Assembly: GCF_900130065.1 (NCBI RefSeq)
Contig: NZ_FQXV01000016.1
Location: forward strand, 1-64,000
DNA from: Sporobacter termitidis DSM 10068
GTDB taxonomy: Bacteria > Bacillota > Clostridia > Oscillospirales > Oscillospiraceae
Length of the DNA stretch: 64,000 bases
Reading direction: 5' to 3'
In this document: positions 9,204-15,515 of the stretch, piece by piece
How positions within the stretch are numbered: position 1 is the first letter of the stretch
How the letters are laid out: each line of letters begins with the position of its first letter
The notes under the pieces: model-generated
Database searches by the model: none
What the model saw: the letters and a program-made list of their open reading frames with translations, nothing else
Told to the model about the DNA's origin: nothing
Translations under genes and position numbers: made by a program

Positions 9204-10531
9204 AGCGAACCTGACCTTTTTTCATGATTTCTTTGATCGGCGATGCGCCGTTTCAAGGTTCCCGTGGTGAAAAAGTCAACGGCGCCGGCGCCGATGGAAA
9301 GCGTCAGCCGGCCCTCGCTGAGGAGGCCGCCCAGCAGCGGCTCCAGCTTTTGGGCGAGCATGTCCGCGTCAAAATGCCCGGCGCTTTCAACGGTGATGTT
9401 CAGGCAGTCGCGGCCGTCCCGTGCCGTCATTTCCGCCGAAAACGCGGTGACGGACGGCTCGGCCAGGAGAATCTCGTCCAGCTGTGTGATCGAAAGCGTC
9501 CGGCCCCCGGGGAGCGAAACGGCCTCGCTGATCCGCCCGGAGACATGGTCCAGCCGCCGGAGCACCGAGCCGCAGGGGCAGGGCTCCGTCAAAAAACGGG
9601 ACCGGTCGCCCGTCCTGTATCGGAGGAGCGGCATCCCCCGCCGCGTCAGCGTGGAAAAGACGATCTCGCCATATTCCCCGTCGGGCACCGGCCGCCCGGT
9701 AACGGGGTCGACGATCTCAAAAAGCAGGTCCGCCTCGCGCAGATGGTACCCATGCCGTGCCGCGCACTCCACGCCGCCGCCGAGCCCCGTCTCCGTCATG
9801 CCGTAATGGCCGTAGACCGGAGCCCCCCAGATTTCCTCCAGCCGGGCGGATACGGCCCTGGGCACATAGTCCGCGCTCAAAAGGACGCTCCTGAGCCGGC
9901 CCTTTAACGCCTTCGGGCCCTCCGCGTCGTATTTCGCCAGCGCCAGCATCTGCGACGGGATGGCGACGACGCAGGTGATATTTTCCTCGATCAGCGCCTT
10001 CAGAGCGTCGCTGCTGTCCCGAACAGGGCCGTAGATGACGGATGCGCAGTCAAAACGCGCCAGGCCCCTTTGCAAAAGGTCGCCGATGCTGCCCTCGGTG
10101 CTCCCGGGCATGAAGATCATCACCCTGTCGCCGCTGTCCGCCATCGTCGTCATGCCGTGGTGGAAAAAATCCACGGTGAGCTCCTGGTCGGCCCCTGTAA
10201 AGAAAATCCGTTTCGGCCTGCCTGTTGTCCCGGAGGTGGACAGCGTGACGATCCGGCCGATGTCCCGGGGCGGCACGCAGAGAAAATCCTCGGGGCGCAG
10301 CCCAATATCTCCGGCGGACGTGAAGGGCAGGCGCGGCAGGTCCTCCATCGTTACCACGGACTCCGGGGAAACATCGTGCAGGCGCTGGCGGTAGAACCGG
10401 CTCTTTTCTTTCATGAGGCGGAGCGTTTCCCGCAGGGCGTCCAGCTGATATTGCCGGAGCCGCGCCGGGTCGGGAGGATTTGGGATACCGGCCCTTTCGG
10501 AGATCCAGGGCTCCAGCGGCGTCAGCTTCAC
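9200..10531 (-). CDS. AMP-dependent CoA ligase, phenylacetate-CoA-ligase-like (DVU_1553-type)
   Basis: 443 residues from a GTG at 10531, two bases after the preceding stop. An ATG at 10573 is in frame but lies inside the previous gene and has no ribosome site, so I prefer the GTG. The adenylation P-loop is TLSTSGTTGRPKRIFFTG (about residue 95), with the A5 motif YGHYGMTETGLGGG and the A7-like LRYRTGDRSRF; this is the PaaK-like branch. Such enzymes activate a carboxylate as acyl-AMP and then acyl-CoA. The acid here is unknown. Being inside the cluster, it may activate the acid made by the aldehyde oxidoreductase, or a building block for the radical SAM step (both inference). Confidence 0.88.
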   Translation of the reverse strand: MKLTPLEPWISERAGIPNPPDPARLRQYQLDALRETLRLMKEKSRFYRQRLHDVSPESVVTMEDLPRLPFTSAGDIGLRPEDFLCVPPRDIGRIVTLSTSGTTGRPKRIFFTGADQELTVDFFHHGMTTMADSGDRVMIFMPGSTEGSIGDLLQRGLARFDCASVIYGPVRDSSDALKALIEENITCVVAIPSQMLALAKYDAEGPKALKGRLRSVLLSADYVPRAVSARLEEIWGAPVYGHYGMTETGLGGGVECAARHGYHLREADLLFEIVDPVTGRPVPDGEYGEIVFSTLTRRGMPLLRYRTGDRSRFLTEPCPCGSVLRRLDHVSGRISEAVSLPGGRTLSITQLDEILLAEPSVTAFSAEMTARDGRDCLNITVESAGHFDADMLAQKLEPLLGGLLSEGRLTLSIGAGAVDFFTTGTLKRRIADQRNHEKRSGSL

Positions 10532-10533
10532 CG

Positions 10534-10938
10534 TTATATGGCGTGGCCGGCTTCGGCCAGAAGCTCCCGGCATTTTTCGTAGGTCTGCTCCAGAATTCCG
10601 GGGCAGCGTTCGTATCTGTTCATCGGGTTGTCGTCCAGTATCTTGGCGCAGGTGACCCCGCCGTAAGCGGACCCAAAGGTCATTTCAAACCACTCCACCA
10701 GCCGCGCGATCATGTGCTCCTCCGCCGCTCTCGGGTCCACCATGGACAAGAGGCAGGCGCCGCCGGCCAGCGTCCCGCAGACGAGGCCGGAATAAAGGCC
10801 CTTGCAGAGCCCGCGCATGGCGTCGATGAGCTCCGGATTTTCGTCCTCCAGCGCGTCCAGGGCGAGCGCCACCATGATCTGGCTGCAGCAGTAGCCCTGC
10901 GCGTTGAGCCTTGCTATTTCTTTTGAAGTATTGGTCAA
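10534..10938 (-). CDS. C_GCAxxG_C_C-family redox protein (DVU_1555-type)
   Basis: 134 residues from a TTG at 10938, with GGGTGA about 10 bases upstream. It has the spaced cysteines of the family: YCCSQ (near residue 17), LVCGTLAGGACLL (near 53; a variant of C-GCAxxG), GGVTCAKIL (near 94) and RCPGI (near 111). The family is thought to bind a metal or Fe-S centre through these cysteines; no enzymatic role is proven. It sits between the methyltransferase (18 bases away) and the CoA ligase (2 bases), so it is clearly in the operon. Confidence 0.9.
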   Translation of the reverse strand: MTNTSKEIARLNAQGYCCSQIMVALALDALEDENPELIDAMRGLCKGLYSGLVCGTLAGGACLLSMVDPRAAEEHMIARLVEWFEMTFGSAYGGVTCAKILDDNPMNRYERCPGILEQTYEKCRELLAEAGHAI

Positions 10939-10956
10939 AACGCATTCACCCGTCTT

Positions 10957-11622
10957 TTAATTTTTTCGTGCGATGATCAGCGTATAGCTGAGCTCCGACA
11001 GTTTTGGGCGCGCCCCCGCCCGGGGCGCGCATAAGAGCGACCCGGTGTCAAAATCGGCATGGCTCTGCTCCCGCAGCTCCGCCAGATACGTTTTCAGCGC
11101 AGGCGTGTGGTCCTCGCTGACGGCAACGTCAAAGCCGGTCTTCTTGAGCAGCCGTGTCAGGCCCTCCGCCGTCGTCAGCGGGGCGGCGGCCGGCGCCTCG
11201 GCGCGCAGAAAAACGTCGGAGATGATCAGCGTGCCCGTTGTCTTCAGGGCCCGCGCGCATTCCGAAAGGATGGCCTCCGTCCGGCCGATGACGGAGAGGG
11301 CGCACTCGATGACGACGCCGTCCAGGCAGCCGTCCTCAAAGGGGAGCGTCCCGCAGTCCCAGCGGATGAGCCGCAGCCCCGGGTATCTTTTGAGCCCGGC
11401 GTCGACCAGCGCGGAGGATATCTCCAGCCCTATCATGCTGAGCCGGTGCTTCGACGAGAGGAAGGCCGCCGTGACGCCGGCCCCGCAGCCGATGTCGGCC
11501 ACCAGCATCCCCGGGGTGAGCTCGGCCAGCCGCGCCGCCCGGTCGGTCAGGCGCAGGCCGCCCGGATGCATCGAGGCGTCCTGCAGGGCGTTTAAAAACG
11601 GTGTTTCGTAGATATTGCTCAT
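10957..11622 (-). CDS. trsM: SAM-dependent methyltransferase of the aldehyde oxidoreductase cluster (TrsM/DVU_1556-type)
   Basis: 221 residues, class I Rossmann fold: motif I VADIGCGAGVTAAFL (near residue 40), an acidic end of strand 2 in MIGLEIS, and post-motif GTLPFEDGCLDGVVIECALS. The N-terminal MHPGG (near residue 18) is a family-specific turn. It overlaps the radical SAM gene by 4 bases, so the two are translationally coupled and probably act in sequence. The methyl acceptor is unknown. The trsM name is from memory of family naming and was not checked. Confidence 0.85.
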   Translation of the reverse strand: MSNIYETPFLNALQDASMHPGGLRLTDRAARLAELTPGMLVADIGCGAGVTAAFLSSKHRLSMIGLEISSALVDAGLKRYPGLRLIRWDCGTLPFEDGCLDGVVIECALSVIGRTEAILSECARALKTTGTLIISDVFLRAEAPAAAPLTTAEGLTRLLKKTGFDVAVSEDHTPALKTYLAELREQSHADFDTGSLLCAPRAGARPKLSELSYTLIIARKN

Positions 11623-12920
11623 GTACCGGCCCTATTCCCGTCCATAGACGTCAGATAACTCCGGCAGAAGGGAATCACGCGCCCGTCGCGGAAAACGTGC
11701 AGGCTGCACGTCCTGAGCCGCTCGAGATCAAGCGTGTAGGCGTCCTGAAAGGCCATTGCCGAAATGGTAAAGCCATGGGAGCGGACGCGCTTCAAAAACG
11801 TGTCCATATCGCGGTAGTCGGCGCCCTCGGGGTCCGGCGCGCCGTCGTCGGTCCGCGTCCACCGGCGGGAGACGAAGCTCCTGTTTTTGAGGTGGGCGTC
11901 ATCGCCGCAGCAGGAGGATTTTTTGTTGTTGGTCAGCCGCAGCAGCATGCCCTTGGGCAGGACCACAAAGTCCCCATGAAAGCCGCACCGCGGATGGTCG
12001 CAGCAGGAGGGGGCAAAATCGGAAACCTTGATCGTCCCGCCGGTCTGCCGCTCGACGGCGCACAGTACCTCGGGCAGCGTGATCCTGTCCTTGTTTTCCG
12101 GCGCCTTCGGATACCGCCCGAAATAGCTCACCGGCTGAAAGTGGACGCCGCGGACGGCGGGGGAGCCCCTCAGGGCAAAATTCACGATATCGCCGATGTT
12201 GTGGTCGTTGACGCCCGGCACCACCGTCGGCACGAGGGTGACGCCGAGCCTTAACTCGCCGCAGACCCTGATCGCCGCTTTTTTCTCGGCCAGGAGCGGC
12301 CTGCCGCGGAGCTTTTCGTAAATGCCGTCCTCCGTGCCGTCAAACTGCATGAAGACAAAGGACAGCCCGGCGTCCTTCAGCGCCTTTGCAAAGGCCGGGT
12401 CGGCCCCCAGGCGGAGGCCGTTGGAGTTGAGCTGGATGTTTTCGCAGCCGGCTTTTTTCGCCGCCGCCACGATCTCCGGGAGATCATGGCGGACGGTGGG
12501 CTCGCCGCCGGAGAGCTGCACAAAGGTGTTGCCCTGCCGTACCAGCTGCCGGAAGATATCGTACAGCGCGCCGACGGTGGGCTCGCCGCTCCCGCCGCCC
12601 GCGTCGGCAAAGCAGACGGGGCATTTGAGGTTGCACCGGGCGGTGACCTCCACCAGGGCGCAGCAGGTTTTGCGCAGGTGCGCGGGGCACAGGCCGCAGG
12701 ACGCGGGGCAGTCCGGCGCGCCGTCGTCCTCCGGCGGGACGTAATCGCCCCAGGCTTCAAAAGACGGCGCGTCTCCGCGCCAGACGACGGCGGAAAAGCG
12801 CCCGTGCTCCGGGCAGGTCTTTTCAAGAAAATACTCCTGTCCGTCCCTGACGATGTCGGCGGGCAGCCGCTTCAGGCAGACGGGACAGACGCTCTGCGTG
12901 TGTCGGATTATTTGGCTCAT
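11619..12920 (-). CDS. trsS: Radical SAM protein, TrsS type
   Basis: 433 residues. An N-terminal zinc-ribbon-like segment (VCPVCLKRLPADI) and a cysteine cluster (CPASCGLCPAHLRKTCC, near 71-87) precede the radical SAM motif CNLKCPVCFA (near 97; CxxxCxxC), then the SAM-binding LSGGEPTVRHDLPEI. The C-terminal part has many more cysteines (APSCCDHPRCGFHGD, SSCCGDD, RTCSLH, IPFCRSYLT), implying extra Fe-S or metal sites. Some homologues are said to carry selenocysteine; here those positions are ordinary Cys and no in-frame UGA is needed. The general layout recalls radical SAM enzymes of the tetraether lipid synthase group. The substrate is unknown. Confidence 0.87.
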   Translation of the reverse strand: MSQIIRHTQSVCPVCLKRLPADIVRDGQEYFLEKTCPEHGRFSAVVWRGDAPSFEAWGDYVPPEDDGAPDCPASCGLCPAHLRKTCCALVEVTARCNLKCPVCFADAGGGSGEPTVGALYDIFRQLVRQGNTFVQLSGGEPTVRHDLPEIVAAAKKAGCENIQLNSNGLRLGADPAFAKALKDAGLSFVFMQFDGTEDGIYEKLRGRPLLAEKKAAIRVCGELRLGVTLVPTVVPGVNDHNIGDIVNFALRGSPAVRGVHFQPVSYFGRYPKAPENKDRITLPEVLCAVERQTGGTIKVSDFAPSCCDHPRCGFHGDFVVLPKGMLLRLTNNKKSSCCGDDAHLKNRSFVSRRWTRTDDGAPDPEGADYRDMDTFLKRVRSHGFTISAMAFQDAYTLDLERLRTCSLHVFRDGRVIPFCRSYLTSMDGNRAGT

Positions 12921-12966
12921 AATATTGTCCTCAAGCGTTTTTCAACGCGACAGGCCTATGGACGGA

Positions 12967-13164
12967 TTATTTATCCTCCATCTGCTGCTCCACCTCGGCC
13001 ATCCGGCCCTCGGCCAGGTCCCTCGGGATAAAGACGTTGCCGCACTTGGGGCAGCGCTGGACCTCGTGGGTAAAGGTGCGCCCGAGATAGCTGAATACCG
13101 TCTTCTTAACGACGAGCGGGACGCCGCATTTGCCGCATTTCCACGTTTTTTCGTTTGAATCCAC
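12967..13164 (-). CDS. Small zinc-ribbon/rubredoxin-like redox protein (DVU_1557-type)
   Basis: 65 residues from a GTG at 13164, preceded by AGGGAGG 8 bases upstream and 3 bases after the CCG-domain gene stop. Two CxxC knuckles, WKCGKCGVPL (residues 8-17) and QRCPKCGNVF (near 36), could hold Zn or Fe as in rubredoxin-like proteins, and the C-terminus is a short acidic helix. It may be a small electron carrier or a scaffold for the larger Fe-S proteins on either side; function is inferred from context only. Confidence 0.85.
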   Translation of the reverse strand: MDSNEKTWKCGKCGVPLVVKKTVFSYLGRTFTHEVQRCPKCGNVFIPRDLAEGRMAEVEQQMEDK

Positions 13165-13167
13165 GGC

Positions 13168-14190
13168 TCAGTCCTCCCTCGAAAAGCGCATCCGGTGGCT
13201 GTAAGCGTCCAGGACCTCGTATTTGCCCGGAGAAAGCTCCCGGTACTGCACCCAGTAGGTGAGCGCCGACTTGACCATGCTGCACTGGCTGATGCCGTCG
13301 GCCTCGTCGACGAACTTATCCCCCGTCTTCTCCGCCTGCCAGATCGCCTCCTTGAGATCGTCGGAAACAATGAGCCTGCGGTCCATTTCCTCCAGGAGCT
13401 TGCCCGGAATGACCAGCTCGAGGCTGTCCCACGCCTGGGACCGGGGCGCGAAGTCTTCGCCGGAGAGCTTTTTCATGATGTCCTTCTTGACCTCCAAGGT
13501 GTTCTCCTTCTTCTCGTGCAGGCTGGGCACCGGCGTGTCCGGGTCCAGCGAAAAGACCATATCCAGAATGTGCGCGCACTTTTTGCCTTTCAGCTTGAAG
13601 ATTTCCCGGCAGTTGGCGCAGTAGACGATGTAGGGCAGGTCTCCGGCCCCGGCGCGGTTTGCTGTGATCTCCTCATAGAGCTCGGGATTTGCAAGGCGCA
13701 TATGGCCGCCAAAGCCGCAGCAGCGGTTCGGCTCTTTGAGCTCCGTCAGCCCGGCGCCCGATTTTTCGGCCAGCTTTCGCACGCCCTCTTCCATTTCCTT
13801 GTCGTCCCTGGCCGCGCAGGGGTCGAACACGGTGGCCTCGTTAAAGGGGCGGGACGGCGTGAGGTTATCGTCCTCGGCCAAGAGCGCGTACAGCGACACC
13901 TGCTCGATTTCCGGGAGAAACTCCCGGAACATTTTCTCGCAGTAGGCGCAGGCGAAAATGAGCTTCGGCCGGCCCAGCGCGTTCCAGCTTTTTTTGATAT
14001 CGTCCAGGTGCGCGTCCAGCCGCTTTTTTTCGCCCGCCCAGTAGGCCGGGGCGCCGCAGCAGTTTAAGATGATGCCCGCGTTGTATTTGCCAAGCAGGTA
14101 GTCGTACGATTTCAGCACGTGCTGGGGATTGGCCGCCCCCAGCTTGCAGCCGGGGAAGAAGGCGTAATTGCACGTTTGTTTTTCGTTCAT
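13168..14190 (-). CDS. CCG-domain (heterodisulfide-reductase HdrB-like) Fe-S protein
   Basis: 340 residues with two cysteine-rich domains: FFPGCKLGAANP, ILNCCGAPAYWAG and FACAYCEKMF (residues ~12-90), then VFDPCAARDD, NRCCGFGGHMR and VYCANCREIF (residues ~120-205). These CX(n)CCGX(n)CXXC patterns are those of HdrB/GlpC-type subunits that hold a noncubane Fe-S centre or act on disulfides and quinones. A further ~110-residue C-terminal domain is unfamiliar. The ATG overlaps the stop of the FAD/Fe-S gene (ATGA). In related clusters I recall these two parts being one polypeptide; here they are separate. Confidence 0.85.
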   Translation of the reverse strand: MNEKQTCNYAFFPGCKLGAANPQHVLKSYDYLLGKYNAGIILNCCGAPAYWAGEKKRLDAHLDDIKKSWNALGRPKLIFACAYCEKMFREFLPEIEQVSLYALLAEDDNLTPSRPFNEATVFDPCAARDDKEMEEGVRKLAEKSGAGLTELKEPNRCCGFGGHMRLANPELYEEITANRAGAGDLPYIVYCANCREIFKLKGKKCAHILDMVFSLDPDTPVPSLHEKKENTLEVKKDIMKKLSGEDFAPRSQAWDSLELVIPGKLLEEMDRRLIVSDDLKEAIWQAEKTGDKFVDEADGISQCSMVKSALTYWVQYRELSPGKYEVLDAYSHRMRFSRED

Positions 14191-15428
14191 GCTTTTTTAC
14201 CCTTTGGGGCGGACGCGTAGGCGCCCTCCGTGGAATTGAAATCCATTTCTCTCAGCCAGTAATCGTGGAAGGCGGGGACCTGGAGCCCCTGCGCCACCCG
14301 GTCCGTCCTGGAAAACTGCAGCAGGTCGCCCATATCCACGTTCACCGGGCAGACGGCCTTGCAGTGGCCGCAGATATTGCAGGAATATGTTTCCCTGGTG
14401 AGCGTGTGGGTGGAGACGAGGGAATTGGCGCTGGAATCGGTAAAGACCTCCAGGCCAAGCTTTTTCGGCTTTTTGCGAAAGCTTTTGAGCATCTCGCAGG
14501 AGGCCTCGCAGTAGTCGCAGTCGCACTGGAAGCACCGGGCGGCCTCGGCCTTGGCCTCCTCCTCGGTATATACCTCTCCCTCGGATTTCTGAACGAGAGG
14601 CTTTTTCGCCTCACCGTCGTGGCGCAGGTACCGCTCGCAGTTTGTCCGGTCGGGGCCGGGCGCTCTGCTGGCCTTACCGGCCAAAAGGTAGCTCTCGATG
14701 ATTTTTGAGGCCTCGTTCCCCAGCGCGATGGCTTCCATCAGGTCCTCGCCGGTGAGCTCGCCGCCGAGAAACACCTTTGGGTTTGACGTGGTGAGCAGCG
14801 CCCTGTCCCAGCTGTCCAGGAGCCCGAAGTCGGCGCCGCTCCTGCCCGTGGCCACGTAGACGGCGTCATAATCGTCCAGCGCGCCGAGGCCGGTGATTTC
14901 CGTGTCATACCGGAACTCGGCCTCCACGCCGGAGAACTGCAGCATGAAGTCCTCTTCAAACTCGGAAAACCTGGGGTGCCGCCGCAGGCTGCCGCCCCAG
15001 CCGGGCGCCTTGTCGAACACCGTGACGATATAGCGCTTCTGCGCGAGGCTGAGCGCGCAGGCCAGGCCCGCCGGACCCGCCCCGACGACGGCGATGCGCT
15101 GGGTTTTCGGCGGGATGACGTAAAGCTCCGCCTTGCGGTTTTTGGCGTATCTGACGCAGGCCGTTTCCAGGTCGCTCATGGCCAGCGCCTCGTCCCCGAG
15201 CTGGGTCCGCTGGCAGTGGCCGCGGCAGGGCTGCGGGCACAAGGCCGCAACCACCGCCGGGAAAACGACGGCGTTTCTGAGGAGCTTGTATGCCGGCGCC
15301 CAGCGGCCTTTTGAGACCTTTTCCAGATAGGAGCGGATATCGAGGCTGAAAGGGCAGGCAAACGAGCAGGAAGCCGGTTCCCCGTTAAAGCAGCGCGCCA
15401 CATAGGCGTTCGATTCTTCCAGTTTCAT
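14187..15428 (-). CDS. Pyridine-nucleotide-disulfide oxidoreductase-like flavoprotein with ferredoxin-type Fe-S motifs
   Basis: 413 residues. The N-terminal ~80 residues have the GltD-like Fe-S pattern (CSFACPFSLDIRSYLE, then LCPQPCRGHCQR). The FAD-binding motif is RIAVVGAGPAGLACALSLA (near 110), with partner GGSLRRHPRF. The C-terminal third holds RCFQCDCDYCEASCEML and CNICGHCKAVCPVNVDMGD, two more cysteine clusters for [4Fe-4S] centres. A full second nucleotide-binding domain is not obvious. It probably passes electrons between the aldehyde oxidoreductase and a soluble carrier or the CCG protein. It begins 87 bases after the oxidoreductase gene. Confidence 0.85.
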   Translation of the reverse strand: MKLEESNAYVARCFNGEPASCSFACPFSLDIRSYLEKVSKGRWAPAYKLLRNAVVFPAVVAALCPQPCRGHCQRTQLGDEALAMSDLETACVRYAKNRKAELYVIPPKTQRIAVVGAGPAGLACALSLAQKRYIVTVFDKAPGWGGSLRRHPRFSEFEEDFMLQFSGVEAEFRYDTEITGLGALDDYDAVYVATGRSGADFGLLDSWDRALLTTSNPKVFLGGELTGEDLMEAIALGNEASKIIESYLLAGKASRAPGPDRTNCERYLRHDGEAKKPLVQKSEGEVYTEEEAKAEAARCFQCDCDYCEASCEMLKSFRKKPKKLGLEVFTDSSANSLVSTHTLTRETYSCNICGHCKAVCPVNVDMGDLLQFSRTDRVAQGLQVPAFHDYWLREMDFNSTEGAYASAPKGKKA

Positions 15429-15455
15429 ATGCGTCAGTCCTTCCGTTAACCCGGC

Positions 15456-15484
15456 GCAGGGCGCGCCTTGCTGACGCGCCCTGC
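15456..15484 (-). other. Hairpin between the aldehyde oxidoreductase and flavoprotein genes
   Basis: Perfect 10-bp stem GCAGGGCGCG / CGCGCCCTGC with no following T run on either strand. It may protect the 3' end of the upstream message, or let only some transcripts continue, giving more oxidoreductase than accessory protein. Confidence 0.55.
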
Positions 15485-15515
15485 AGATTTGTTTATAGCT
15501 TATTGAAGCTGCCGC

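Noticed and set aside
11619-12920. Selenocysteine in the radical SAM protein
   Set aside because: The frame is complete without a UGA, and the expected positions are Cys.
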